DNA of 64,000 bases from Hyphomicrobiales bacterium (GCA_027484655.1 JAIXSM010000005.1:50451-114450), one strand, 5' to 3'; positions 7,676-16,817 are shown, numbered from the stretch's first letter. Numbers and translations are program-made. The notes: generated from the letters alone by a model not told the origin.

Positions 7676-8109
7676 GCCTGCGCCGCAGCGACATCGTGCG
7701 CGCGGCCCGCGCGTGGATCGGCACGCCCTACGCCCATCAATGCTCGACGCTTGGCGCAGGCTGCGATTGCCTCGGCCTCGTGCGGGGCGTCTGGCGCGCG
7801 TGCGTCGGCCCCGAGCGGGAGGAGATTGGCCCGTACACGCCGGACTGGGCGGAGGCGAGCGGCGAGGAACGCCTGGCGCAAGCCGCTTTCCGGCATCTGG
7901 CGCCGGTCGCCGTCGATGCGTTCGGCCCCGGCGACGTGTTGCTGTTTCGCTGGCGCGACGGGGCGCCAGCCAAGCACTGCGCCATAGCATCTTCGCCCGC
8001 GTCGATGATCCACGCCCACGATGGCGCATGCGTCTGCGAGGTTGCGATCTCGCCGTTCTGGCGCCGGCGCATCGCCTATGCGTTCGCGTTTCCCAACATC
8101 GTTGATTGA
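7672..8109 (+). CDS. NlpC/P60 cell-wall hydrolase of the tail tip (GTA g14-like)
   Basis: A 145-residue NlpC/P60-type peptidase. The catalytic Cys is in GCDCLGLV (Cys33), the His in AKHCAIAS (His102), with further histidines in IHAHDGA. It starts at ATG 7672, overlapping the hub stop. In GTA particles this protein is carried on the tail tip and cuts peptidoglycan peptide cross-links of the recipient during DNA entry. The length and surroundings match that role. Confidence 0.92.
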   Translation: MSLRRSDIVRAARAWIGTPYAHQCSTLGAGCDCLGLVRGVWRACVGPEREEIGPYTPDWAEASGEERLAQAAFRHLAPVAVDAFGPGDVLLFRWRDGAPAKHCAIASSPASMIHAHDGACVCEVAISPFWRRRIAYAFAFPNIVD

Positions 8110-8133
8110 TCTCGTTTCACAGCAAGGTGCGTC

Positions 8134-11100
8134 ATGGCGACAGTCGTTCTTCAAACGGTGGGCGCGGCTGTCGGGCAATTTCTCGGTGGACCCATTGGCG
8201 CCATTATCGGCCAAACGGTTGGCGCGGTCGCTGGCTCCGCCATCGATCAGCGCCTGTTCGGACCCAAGGCGCCTGATGGGCCGCGGCTCAACACGATGCC
8301 TGCGCTCGCCTCCACAGAGGGCGCGCCCATTCCCGTTGTGTACGGACGTGCGCGCGTGGGCGGGCAGGTGATCTGGGCGACGCGGTTTGAAGAGACCACG
8401 TCGCGCGGCTCTGGAGGCGGCAAGGGCGTCGGCGGCAAGAAGCCAAAGACGTTTAACTATTTTGCAAACTTCGCGGTTGGTTTGTGCGAGGGGCCCGTCG
8501 GCGGCGTCCGGCGCATCTGGGCCGATGGGCGCGAGCTGGACCAGACGCGGTTCACGCTTCGCATCTATGACGGAAGCGAGACGCAGCAGGCCGATCCGCT
8601 GATCGTCGCCAAGGAAGGCGCGGACAACGCGCCCGCATATCGCGGCCTAGCCTACGTGGTGTTCGAGCGGATGCCGCTGGCCGATTTCGGCAATCGCATT
8701 CCGCAACTTTCCTTCGAGGTGATCCGTCCGACAAGCCGGCTGGCCACGATGATCCGCGGCGTCGATATCATCCCTGGCGCCGGCGAGTCCGTTTACGCGA
8801 AGGCGCCTGTCTTTGTGCGCGGATCGCTCGGCTCGAGCGTCGCGGAGAACCGCAATACGTTCCTTGCGGCGACAGACTTCACAGCGTCCATGAACGCGCT
8901 GGAGCAGACATTGCCGAACGCAAAGAGCGCCGCGCTGGTGGTGAGCTGGTTCGGCGATGATCTGCGCGCGGGCGCCTGCACCATTGCGCCCCGCGTTGAG
9001 GGCGCCTCGCGGCAGCCGTCAAGCCGCTGGTCTGTCGCAGGTGTGGAGCGGGGTCGCGCGCGCGCGGTCAGCGCTCATGACGGCAAGCCCGCGTACGGCG
9101 GCACGCCGTCGGACGCCGATGTGATCGCCGCTATTGGCGACCTGCGCGCGCGCGGTTTGTCGGTCGTGTTCTATCCCTTCGTCATGATGGACGTGCCGGC
9201 GACAAACAGCTTGCCCGATCCGTGGAGCGGCGGCGCCTCGCAGCCCGCTTATCCCTGGCGCGGGCGCATCACATGCGATCCGGCGCCCGGTCGCGCGGGC
9301 TCGCCCGATGGAGCGACGGGCGCCGCCGCGCAAGTTGGTGCGTTCTTCGGATCAGCGACGCCCGGCGCGGGCGAGTGGTCCTATCGCAGGTTCATCCTGC
9401 ATTACGCGCATTTGTGCGCGCGCGCAGGCGGCGTCGATGCGTTTCTCATCGGCTCCGAGCTGCCGGGCCTCACGCGCGTGCGCTCTGCGGCTGGCGTCTA
9501 TCCGGCCGTAGACGCGCTGATCACGCTCGCAGCCGAGGTAAAGGCGATTGTGGGCGCAGCCTGCAAGGTGTCCTACGCGGCGGACTGGACCGAGTATGGC
9601 GCCCATGTGCCGGGAAATGGCGCGGAAGTGCGTTTTCCGCTCGACAAGCTCTGGGGCGCGCCGGCGGTCGATTTCGTCGGAATCGACTTTTATGCGCCGC
9701 TGAGTGACTGGCGCGATGGCGATAGGCATCTCGACGCTGCGGAGGCGACCTCTGTTTATGATCCCGCTTATCTGCGTCGGCGCGTCGCTGGCGGCGAGGC
9801 GTTCGACTGGTTCTACAGGGATGCGGCTGCGCGGGCGGCGCAAACGCGTTCGCCTATCGTCGATGGCTTGCGCGGCCAGCACTGGATGTTCCGCCAGAAG
9901 GATCTCGTGGGCTGGTGGTCCAACCCCCATGTGGAGCGCGTGGGCGGCGTCGAGGCGCCAGCGCGCACCGCTTGGGTTCCGTCCTCCAAGCCGATCTGGC
10001 TTGTCGAGATCGGGTGCCCGGCGGTTGATCGCGGCGCCAACGCGCCCAACGTCTTTCCGGATCCAAAATCGTCGGAAAGCGCGCTGCCCCACTTCTCGCG
10101 CGGCCACCGCGACGACCTCATGCAGGCGCGCGCGCTGGAGGCGCTGATTTCGCGCTTCGATCCTGCTGCAGACGGTTTTGAGGATAGTTTCAATCCGGTG
10201 TCGCCGCTTTATGGCGGGCGGATGGTGGACCCTGCGCGCATTCACGTGTGGGCGTGGGACGCGCGGCCGTGGCCTGCCTTTCCGCAGCGCCCGGATGTGT
10301 GGAGCGATTGCGCCCAGTGGGCCACGGGCCACTGGATCAACGGCCGCGTGGAAGGCGCCAGTCTCGATGTCGTCATCAGCGAGATCTGCGCGCGGACGCC
10401 GGGGATTGACCCGCGCAGCGTGCGGCCGCACGTGGCCGCGTGGATCGACGGTTTCATCATCGACCGGCCGATGTCGGCCCGGCGCGCGCTGGAGCCGCTG
10501 GCGGACCTGTTCGCCTTCGACGGCGTTGTGTCCGGCGGGGCTATCCGTTTCGAGCCGCGCGGGCGCGCTCGGCCGCGCGTTCTGAGCGAGGACGATGTGG
10601 CGCCCGACGAGAGCGGCGTCCTGCACTCGCTCACCCGCGCGCAGGAAAGCGAACTGCCCCGGCGCCTTGCGCTGTCGTTTCATGACGGCGAGCGCGAGTA
10701 CCGGCCCGCCAGCGTTCACTCCCGCAGGCTTGAAACGGGCTCTGCGCGCGAGCTTTCAACCGATGTTCCGATTGTGTTGACCCGGGCGCAAGCCCAGCAC
10801 CGATGTGACGTCGCGTTGCAGGATGTGTGGTCGGCGCGCGAGCGGATGCGGATGCGGGTGCGCCCGGGCCTTCTGGATGTGGAGGTCGGAGACGTGATCG
10901 CATTGCCGGGCGCGCCGGAGCGGCTGTTTCGCGTGGGCCGAACCGTTGAGCGCGGGTTGATCGAGATTGACGCGCACGGATGCGAGCCGGCGATCTACGA
11001 TCACGCGCCGCCCAGACTCGCGCCGGCGACGTTGCCGGCGGAGCGAACGGCCGGGCCCGCGCGCGTTGACGTGCTCGATCTGGCGTTGGTTCGTCCGGGG

Positions 11101-11976
11101 TTGTCCGCGTTGCAGTATGCGGCGATCTACGCCGATCCCTGGCCCGGCGCGTTCGCCGTGTGGCGGCGCGTGGGCGAGAGTTTTGAGTTCGAGCGGCTGA
11201 TCGAAAGCCGCGCCGTGGTGGGCGAAACGCTTGACCCGCTCGGCCCCGGCGTGACCTCGCGCTATGACCGCGCCAACAGCCTGCGCGTACGCTTTTCCGG
11301 GGCGCTGTCCTCCCTGGATGAGGCGGCGGCTTTGTCGGGCGCGAACGCGCTGGCGATCTGTGGGCAGGATGGCGCCTGGGAGGCGTTCCTCTACGCGGAC
11401 GCCGAACTTGTGGAGCGCGGCGTCTACAGGCTCAGCCGCCTTGTGCGTGGGCTGGGCCAGGATGAGCTTTCGCGAAGGACCGTGCCCGCCGGCGCGGCGG
11501 TGGTGCTGCTCAACGAAGCGGTCGTCCCGCTGGTCACGGATGTGGGCCTGATCGGCTCAACATGCGTGTGGCGTTTCGCGCCGGCGTCCACCGATTTCGC
11601 GGATGATCTCGCCGTTGAAGTCACCGCGCCCGTTTCGGCGCTGGCCCTGCGCCCGCTGGCGCCGGTGCGTGCGCGCGCGCGTCGGGTTGCGGAGGGCGTG
11701 GCGATTACATTCATCCGGCGCGGGCGCATCGACGCCGACGGTTGGGGGCTCGCCGAGATTCCACTTGGCGAGGATGCCGAACGCTATCGCATCGATGTGC
11801 TTGGCGGCGGCGACGTGAAGCGCACGCTCATCGCCGAGGGCTCGCCGCGAGCCATCTACACGCACGAGCTCGCGGACTTCGGAGCGCAACAAGCGACGCT
11901 CTCCGTCCGCATTGCGCAGATCAGCCCCGTGGTCGGGGATGGTTTCTCCCGCACGTTCACGTTGCCCATCAACTGA
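8134..11976 (+). CDS. Large tail-tip / host-specificity protein with GTA TIM-barrel domain (GTA g15-like)
   Basis: At 1280 residues this is the largest gene in the cluster, corresponding to the GTA 'megatron'. The N-terminus is glycine/alanine-rich and hydrophobic (GQFLGGPIGAIIGQTVGA), suited to membrane penetration. Next come a tail-protein region with PIPVVYGRARVGGQVIWATR, a TIM-barrel-like domain from about residue 415 (RFILHYAHLCARAGG, then FLIGSELPGLT and YAADWTEYG) to about 720, and a phage-tail/J-like C-terminal half. It starts 24 bp after the hydrolase gene. It should form the tail fibre base and recognise or penetrate the recipient envelope. Confidence 0.93.
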   Translation: MATVVLQTVGAAVGQFLGGPIGAIIGQTVGAVAGSAIDQRLFGPKAPDGPRLNTMPALASTEGAPIPVVYGRARVGGQVIWATRFEETTSRGSGGGKGVGGKKPKTFNYFANFAVGLCEGPVGGVRRIWADGRELDQTRFTLRIYDGSETQQADPLIVAKEGADNAPAYRGLAYVVFERMPLADFGNRIPQLSFEVIRPTSRLATMIRGVDIIPGAGESVYAKAPVFVRGSLGSSVAENRNTFLAATDFTASMNALEQTLPNAKSAALVVSWFGDDLRAGACTIAPRVEGASRQPSSRWSVAGVERGRARAVSAHDGKPAYGGTPSDADVIAAIGDLRARGLSVVFYPFVMMDVPATNSLPDPWSGGASQPAYPWRGRITCDPAPGRAGSPDGATGAAAQVGAFFGSATPGAGEWSYRRFILHYAHLCARAGGVDAFLIGSELPGLTRVRSAAGVYPAVDALITLAAEVKAIVGAACKVSYAADWTEYGAHVPGNGAEVRFPLDKLWGAPAVDFVGIDFYAPLSDWRDGDRHLDAAEATSVYDPAYLRRRVAGGEAFDWFYRDAAARAAQTRSPIVDGLRGQHWMFRQKDLVGWWSNPHVERVGGVEAPARTAWVPSSKPIWLVEIGCPAVDRGANAPNVFPDPKSSESALPHFSRGHRDDLMQARALEALISRFDPAADGFEDSFNPVSPLYGGRMVDPARIHVWAWDARPWPAFPQRPDVWSDCAQWATGHWINGRVEGASLDVVISEICARTPGIDPRSVRPHVAAWIDGFIIDRPMSARRALEPLADLFAFDGVVSGGAIRFEPRGRARPRVLSEDDVAPDESGVLHSLTRAQESELPRRLALSFHDGEREYRPASVHSRRLETGSARELSTDVPIVLTRAQAQHRCDVALQDVWSARERMRMRVRPGLLDVEVGDVIALPGAPERLFRVGRTVERGLIEIDAHGCEPAIYDHAPPRLAPATLPAERTAGPARVDVLDLALVRPGLSALQYAAIYADPWPGAFAVWRRVGESFEFERLIESRAVVGETLDPLGPGVTSRYDRANSLRVRFSGALSSLDEAAALSGANALAICGQDGAWEAFLYADAELVERGVYRLSRLVRGLGQDELSRRTVPAGAAVVLLNEAVVPLVTDVGLIGSTCVWRFAPASTDFADDLAVEVTAPVSALALRPLAPVRARARRVAEGVAITFIRRGRIDADGWGLAEIPLGEDAERYRIDVLGGGDVKRTLIAEGSPRAIYTHELADFGAQQATLSVRIAQISPVVGDGFSRTFTLPIN

Positions 11977-11997
11977 ACGCAACCATCAGGTGACATC

Positions 11998-13473
11998 ATG
12001 AGCGATAGCCCAAACCTGGGCCTGCCTTTCATCGAGGCGGCGCAGGCGCAGAAGCACGTCACGCATAATGAGGCGCTCGCGATGCTGGACGCCTTCGTCC
12101 AGACCACGGTGCTGGCAATGAGTGCGACGGCGCCGCCTGCGCCGCCTGTTGAAGGCGCCCGTGTGGTGGTCGGCGCCGGCGCTGCGGGCGCGTTCGCCGG
12201 CCGCGAAGGGCGCCTTGCGATGTATGACGCGGGCGCCTGGCGCTTCTTTGCGCCGCGCGCGGGCTGGCTCGTGTGGTCTACCGCCGACCGCTGCGCGTTC
12301 GTTCACGACGGCGCTGCGTGGGTTCGCTTCGATGCGAGCATCAGCCGTTTGCAGCAGCTTTCGCTGCTGGGCGTGGGAACCACGGCGGACGCCACCAATC
12401 CGCTGGCGGTGAGCGCCGGCAACGCGCTGTTCACCGCGCGCTCTTCGGGCGAGGGCGGCGACGGCAGCCTGCGCTTCAAACTCAACAAGGAGGCTGCCGG
12501 GCGAACCGTCTCGCAACTGTATCAGACAAACTGGAGCGGTCGCGCCGAGACGGGCCTTGTGGGCGACGACCGCTGGCGGGTGCGCGTTTCCGGCGACGGG
12601 CAGGCGTGGAGCGATCCGCTGATCGCCTCCACGAGCGGCGTGGAGATTGGCGGGCAGTTGACGGTCGCCGGCGGGGTGCGCGCGTCTGCGGCGCCCTGGG
12701 TCGATCTCTCGTGCGTCTGGAACAACGTCGCCGTCACGTTTGTGGCGGCGCGGCTTGCGCTCACGGACACAGCGTCCGCCGCCGCCTCGCGCTTTGTGGA
12801 ATACTGGCGCAACGGCGCGGCGGTGTACGCCGTATCGAAAGCCGGCGCGCTGCTCAGCGCCAGCGGCGCCAACGCGGCGCCGGGACAGTCGTTCATCGCC
12901 GACCCGGATACGGGTTTCACGAACCCCGCCGCCGATACGATTGGCCTCGTGGTGGGCGGCGTCGAGCAGGCGCGTCTCACCGCGGGCGGCACGTTCGCCG
13001 TGGGCTCCGCGGGCGCGGACTTTGGCCGCGTCTGGAAAGCCGTTTTCTCGGGCAACGTCGCAACCGTCGTGCAGGCAGGCGTCGTGAACGGGAACACAGG
13101 CGCCACCGCCTCCGCCTTAATCTCCCTCATATCGGGCGCGCCCAACGTGTTCGTGAACATGGAGGTGAACAACGGCGCCGGTAATGGTTTCGGCCAGGAG
13201 ACCTTCGGGGCAGGCGTCACCTCGCACCGCGTCGTCTTCGGCGGCTCTGAGCGCTTCCGGTTCGCCGCCTCCGGCGACCTGCAGATGGGCGGCGCGAACA
13301 CGGTGCTCACCGCCGCGCGTCATCTCGTTCTGCGCGCCTACCCACGCACGGCGGCGCCGGCGGGCTCCATCGTGGGCGAGACGATCTTCATCACCAACCC
13401 GGCCTCCGGCTCGCCGCGGCCATTCCACTGGACGGGCGCCGCGTGGCTCGACGGCGCGGGCGTCGCTTTCTGA
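11998..13473 (+). CDS. DUF2793 tail-associated protein
   Basis: A 491-residue protein. Residues 1-110 match DUF2793: NLGLPFIEAAQAQKHVTHNE at the start, then PPVEGARVVVGAGAAGAFAG and GWLVWSTADRCAFVHDG. The remainder is a long beta-rich, Ala/Gly/Thr-rich region resembling tail fibre stalks, with a closing unit FITNPASGSPRPFHWTGA. DUF2793 genes commonly follow the tail-tip gene in GTA-like clusters and may provide receptor binding or head/tail decoration. The start is ATG 11998, 21 bp after the previous stop. Confidence 0.88.
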   Translation: MSDSPNLGLPFIEAAQAQKHVTHNEALAMLDAFVQTTVLAMSATAPPAPPVEGARVVVGAGAAGAFAGREGRLAMYDAGAWRFFAPRAGWLVWSTADRCAFVHDGAAWVRFDASISRLQQLSLLGVGTTADATNPLAVSAGNALFTARSSGEGGDGSLRFKLNKEAAGRTVSQLYQTNWSGRAETGLVGDDRWRVRVSGDGQAWSDPLIASTSGVEIGGQLTVAGGVRASAAPWVDLSCVWNNVAVTFVAARLALTDTASAAASRFVEYWRNGAAVYAVSKAGALLSASGANAAPGQSFIADPDTGFTNPAADTIGLVVGGVEQARLTAGGTFAVGSAGADFGRVWKAVFSGNVATVVQAGVVNGNTGATASALISLISGAPNVFVNMEVNNGAGNGFGQETFGAGVTSHRVVFGGSERFRFAASGDLQMGGANTVLTAARHLVLRAYPRTAAPAGSIVGETIFITNPASGSPRPFHWTGAAWLDGAGVAF

Positions 13474-13508
13474 TTTCCATCCCCAGCAGAGAGAAGGAGA
13501 CACACAGC

Positions 13509-13739
13509 ATGAGCGCAAAGATGACCGTGGCGCCCCCGGCGCTGACTGAAGAGACCAAACCGTTTTGGGCCTCGCAGACCATCTGGTCTGCGCTCGCCGT
13601 GGTGGGCGCGTCGGTGGCCGGCGCCTGGCTCGCGTGGCGATCCGGCGACCTTGAGGCGTTCGCCGCCGCACTCACTGCGGCGCTCGGCGGCCTCAACGCC
13701 ATCGTGGGCCGCATCCGCGCCACCACGGTCATTCGCTGA
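13509..13739 (+). CDS. Small holin-like membrane protein
   Basis: A 76-residue protein with two hydrophobic segments, SALAVVGASVAGAWLAW (around residue 28) and AAALTAALGGLNAIVGR (around residue 53), and a short basic tail. The pattern FWASQTIWSALAV ... GGLNAIVGRIRATT is like small phage proteins annotated as holins. It is preceded by AGAAGGAGA. It stands directly before a spanin-like gene pair, which supports a lysis role. The holin call is an inference from shape and position. Confidence 0.6.
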   Translation: MSAKMTVAPPALTEETKPFWASQTIWSALAVVGASVAGAWLAWRSGDLEAFAAALTAALGGLNAIVGRIRATTVIR

Positions 13740-13741
13740 CC

Positions 13742-14104
13742 ATGGGCCGCCTTGCGGGCCTCTACGGGGCCCTCGCCATCTGCCTCGCCCTCACGGGCGG
13801 GGCGGTCTGGCTGCGCGCGTCGCTTGCGGCGGAGTTCGCGCGCGGCGAACGCCATGGCCGCATGGCGGCGGCGCTCGAATCGCGCGTCCTCGATGACGCC
13901 CGGCGGGCGCAACTGGACGCCGCCCGCGCCGACGCCGAACGGCAGGCCCTCGCCATCGATCAGGACGAGGACGCCATGAAGGAGAGTCTGCATGATCTTG
14001 AAAAACGCCGGACGGCTGACGGCGGCGATGTGTGCCTTGATGCTGGCCTCGTGCGCGCCCTCAACCGGATCGGTCGCGACCCTGCACGTGGCGACCGCCC
14101 CTGA
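13742..14104 (+). CDS. Rz-like inner-membrane spanin subunit (predicted)
   Basis: A 120-residue protein with one N-terminal membrane anchor (LYGALAICLALTGGAVWL) followed by a charged, Ala/Arg/Glu-rich coiled coil (about residues 35-90). Its C-terminus has the CLDAGLVRALNRI pattern seen in Rz-like proteins. The start is two bases after the preceding gene. The reading frame of a lipoprotein (13992-14300) begins inside it, the classic overlapping Rz/Rz1 arrangement. It would span the periplasm together with that lipoprotein to fuse inner and outer membrane at lysis. Confidence 0.65.
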   Translation: MGRLAGLYGALAICLALTGGAVWLRASLAAEFARGERHGRMAAALESRVLDDARRAQLDAARADAERQALAIDQDEDAMKESLHDLEKRRTADGGDVCLDAGLVRALNRIGRDPARGDRP

Positions 14105-14300
14105 GGCCCTGCTGCGCGCCTGCGACTGGCCCCGCGCCCTGCCGGAAGAGGGACTGACCGGCGAGCGGGCCGCGGCCCTGTGGGCGCGAGACCGAATCGC
14201 GCTCGCCACATGCGCCCGCCGTCACGCCGCGCTGGCGCTTCACGCCCGCCGGATCAGCGCAGGAGGGACGCCTGCAGGTCTGGCGAAAGAGCCCGAGTGA
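13992..14300 (+). CDS. Rz1-like outer-membrane spanin lipoprotein (predicted)
   Basis: A 102-residue lipoprotein. It has an N-terminal basic residue, a hydrophobic run and a lipobox LASC with Cys21, giving a mature N-terminus CAPSTGSVATLH. It overlaps the 3' end of the Rz-like gene by 113 bp in another frame. The mature part has two further cysteines (ACDW, ATCARRH). Overlap plus lipobox are the usual signs of an o-spanin gene. The mature protein is longer than lambda Rz1 and not proline-rich, so the assignment rests on layout. Confidence 0.62.
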   Translation: MILKNAGRLTAAMCALMLASCAPSTGSVATLHVATAPEALLRACDWPRALPEEGLTGERAAALWARDRIALATCARRHAALALHARRISAGGTPAGLAKEPE

Positions 14301-14338
14301 GAGGCCATTCATCGTGCATTCACAGGGCGTGACCAAGA

Positions 14339-14680
14339 ATGAGCCCTATGGTTCCGGCTTTCCTGTTTCCGCTTGCGCTGTATGCGGCTCCCGTTGCGCC
14401 TCCGCTCCTGTCCGCGGAAGCGCCGGCGGCGAGGCCGGCCTTTTCGTGCGTGGCGGCGGCTGAGGCGCGGGCGGCCATCGTCCGCCACAAGCTGGCGGAT
14501 CCATCGCCCGCCCTTCGGGCCATGGCCCGGCGCGCGCAGGCGGAGCCCTTGCGGTCGCGCCTGTGTCGCATGGAAGAGCAATTCGTGTATGAAATGGCGC
14601 TGCTGCGCCGCGACGGCAAAGTCGTGCGCGTGTACGTGGACGCCCAGGACGGCCGGACCCAGATTCCGGGGCCGCGCTGA
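14339..14680 (+). CDS. Small periplasmic protein upstream of feuP, FeuN-like candidate
   Basis: A 113-residue protein with an N-terminal signal peptide (PMVPAFLFPLALYAAPVA). The mature domain has two cysteines (FSCVAA, RLCRME) and ends in a PepSY-like unit (FVYEMALLRRDGKVVRVYVD, then AQDGRT). It lies 25 bp upstream of feuP on the same strand. In Sinorhizobium a small periplasmic protein, FeuN, is encoded directly upstream of feuP and holds FeuQ in check. The position, size and export signal agree with such a role here, but I cannot confirm sequence homology. Otherwise it is an unnamed PepSY-like periplasmic protein. Confidence 0.6.
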   Translation: MSPMVPAFLFPLALYAAPVAPPLLSAEAPAARPAFSCVAAAEARAAIVRHKLADPSPALRAMARRAQAEPLRSRLCRMEEQFVYEMALLRRDGKVVRVYVDAQDGRTQIPGPR

Positions 14681-14705
14681 CGCAGGGAATTGGCGGAGGT
14701 TCAAC

Positions 14706-15398
14706 GTGCGTCTGCTCGTTGTCGAGGACGACAAGGATATCAACCGCCAGCTGGTCGCTGCGCTTGAGCAGGCGGGATACGCGGTTGATTCGGCGTTCGA
14801 CGGCGAGGATGGCTGGTTCCTCGGCGACACCGAGCCCTACGACGCCATTATCCTCGACATCGGCCTGCCGAAAAAAGACGGCCTCTCCGTGCTGGAGAGC
14901 TGGCGCAAGGCGGGACGCAAGACGCCCGTGCTGCTGCTGACCGCGCGCGGCAGCTGGAGCGACAAGGTGCACGGATTCGACGCCGGCGCCGATGATTACG
15001 TGCCCAAGCCCTTCCATATGGAGGAGGTGCTTGCCCGCATTCGCGCGCTGGTGCGCCGCGCGGCGGGCCACGCCTCCAGCGAACTCGTGTGCGGCCCGCT
15101 GCGCCTCGACACACGCTCCAGCCGCGTGAGCGTGGACGGCAACCCCATCCGCCTGACGTCGCACGAATACCGGCTGCTCGCCTACATGATGCATCATACG
15201 GGGCGGGTGGTGAGCCGCAGCGAACTGGTCGAGCACATCTACGATCAGGATTTCGATCGCGATTCCAACACTGTGGAAGTTTTTGTCGGACGTCTGCGCA
15301 AGAAGCTCGGCGTCGACGTGATCCAGACGGTGCGCGGGCTCGGCTACCTGATCGCCGTGCCGGGCGTCCCGCCTTCGGGCGGGCTTGCGGGCCGCTGA
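14706..15398 (+). CDS. feuP: FeuP-type OmpR-family response regulator
   Basis: A 230-residue regulator. The receiver domain (1-115) has the acidic pair EDD at 7-9, phospho-acceptor Asp51 (ILDIGLP), Thr/Ser in LTARGSWSDKV and Lys in VPKPF. A winged-helix domain follows (ELVCGPLRLDTRSSRV ... VEVFVGRLRKKLG). The run GDTEPYDAIILDIGLPKKDG and the phrase YDQDFDRDSNTVEVF match FeuP of rhizobia as I know it. The GTG start at 14706 is preceded by GGCGGAGG. The adjacent feuQ follows three bases after the stop. In Sinorhizobium the system controls cyclic glucan export; in Rhizobium it was linked to iron uptake. Confidence 0.85.
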   Translation: MRLLVVEDDKDINRQLVAALEQAGYAVDSAFDGEDGWFLGDTEPYDAIILDIGLPKKDGLSVLESWRKAGRKTPVLLLTARGSWSDKVHGFDAGADDYVPKPFHMEEVLARIRALVRRAAGHASSELVCGPLRLDTRSSRVSVDGNPIRLTSHEYRLLAYMMHHTGRVVSRSELVEHIYDQDFDRDSNTVEVFVGRLRKKLGVDVIQTVRGLGYLIAVPGVPPSGGLAGR

Positions 15399-15401
15399 TC
15401 C

Positions 15402-16817
15402 GTGCCCGCGCCGGATCTGGTCACGCGCGGCCGCTCGCTGGCGCGACGCAGCTCCATCGCCCGCCGCCTGTTCCTCTCCGCTGCGTTCTGGAGCGTGCTC
15501 GTTCTGCTGATCGCGGGGCTCTTTCTGTCCGCGTTCTACAGCGCCGCTTCCCAGCGCGCCTTCGATGATCGTCTGCATGTTTACCTGCGCGCGCTCGTCG
15601 CCGATGTGGCGCAATCGGTGGACGACAGCGCGACGGCGCTGGGCCAGATGGGCGAGCCGCAATTCGAGCTGACCAATTCCGGATGGTACTGGCAGGTCAC
15701 GCGCATCGACGGCCAGTCGCCGCTCATTCGCTCCTCGCGCTCACTGTTCGCCGAGCGGCTGCCCATGCTCTCGGAGCTGGGGGTTTCAGCGGACAAGACG
15801 GGCCTGCGCCGCGCCTTCGTGGACGGGCCGGACAACCGCAGCCTGCGCCTGATCGAGCGCGTCATCGACATGGGGTCCGAGGGGCAATGGCTCATTCAGG
15901 TGGCGGCGACCACCGAAGACCTCGATTTGCAGAAACGCCGGTTTGTTCTGGCGCTGGCTGCATCGTTCGCGCTGCTGGCGCTCGCGCTGGTGGGCGCCAC
16001 GGCGTTGCAGGTGCGCTTCGGCCTGCAACCGCTGCGGCGGCTGCAGGATGAGGTGGCGGCGATCCGGCGCGGCGACAGCGAACGCATCGACGGCCCGTTT
16101 CCCGATGACCTCGCGCCCCTCGCAGGAGAGCTGAACCTGCTGATCGCGTCCAACCGAGAGGTGGTGGACCGCGCACGCACGCAGGTGGGCAATCTGGCGC
16201 ACGCCCTCAAAACGCCACTGAGCGTCATCAGCAACGAGGCGGCGGCGGAAAACTCGCCCCTGTCCGCGAAGGTGCGCGAGCAAACCACGATCATGCGCGA
16301 TCAGGTCGCCTGGTATCTGGATCGCGCCCGGGCGGCCGCCCGCTCCACCGTCATCGGCGCCAGTTGCGAGGTGCAGCCCTCGCTGGCTGCGCTGGTGCGC
16401 ACGTTCGAGAAAATCTACTCCGACCGCGACGTGTCCTTCGCTTATGTGTGCGATCCCTCCCTGCGGTTTCGCGGCGAACGGCAGGATCTTGAGGAGATGC
16501 TGGGCAACCTCATCGACAATGCGGGCAAATGGGCCGCCTCGCGCGTCACCGTCACCGTGCGGGAGCCGGAGCGGGCGGCGGGCGCGGCTGACGCCGCATT
16601 CCTCGCCTTTTGCGTCGAGGATGACGGCCCGGGCCTGCCGGCCGAGAAACGGGCCGAGGCGCTGGGGCGCGGCCGACGGCTCGACGAAACCAAGCCGGGC
16701 TCTGGCCTTGGGCTCGCCATCGTCGCCGATCTCGCGAAAATCTATGGCGGTTCTCTGGAATTGCAGGATTCGGCGCTGGGGGGGCTCATGGCCGAGCTGA
16801 CGTTGCCGCGCGCGTAG
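15402..16817 (+). CDS. feuQ: FeuQ-type membrane sensor histidine kinase
   Basis: A 471-residue kinase. The first membrane segment is near residue 25-48 (FLSAAFWSVLVLLIAGLFLS), then a periplasmic sensor of about 130 residues, a second segment near 185-205 (ALAASFALLALALVGATA), HAMP, and HisKA with phospho-acceptor His267 (NLAHALKTPLS). The ATPase domain has N and G boxes (LIDNAGKWA, DDGPGLP, GSGLGLAI). It starts at GTG 15402, three bases after feuP. Its last ten codons fall in a 30-bp sequence repeated at 17704-17733, suggesting the 3' end was the target of an integration event. Confidence 0.85.
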   Translation: MPAPDLVTRGRSLARRSSIARRLFLSAAFWSVLVLLIAGLFLSAFYSAASQRAFDDRLHVYLRALVADVAQSVDDSATALGQMGEPQFELTNSGWYWQVTRIDGQSPLIRSSRSLFAERLPMLSELGVSADKTGLRRAFVDGPDNRSLRLIERVIDMGSEGQWLIQVAATTEDLDLQKRRFVLALAASFALLALALVGATALQVRFGLQPLRRLQDEVAAIRRGDSERIDGPFPDDLAPLAGELNLLIASNREVVDRARTQVGNLAHALKTPLSVISNEAAAENSPLSAKVREQTTIMRDQVAWYLDRARAAARSTVIGASCEVQPSLAALVRTFEKIYSDRDVSFAYVCDPSLRFRGERQDLEEMLGNLIDNAGKWAASRVTVTVREPERAAGAADAAFLAFCVEDDGPGLPAEKRAEALGRGRRLDETKPGSGLGLAIVADLAKIYGGSLELQDSALGGLMAELTLPRA

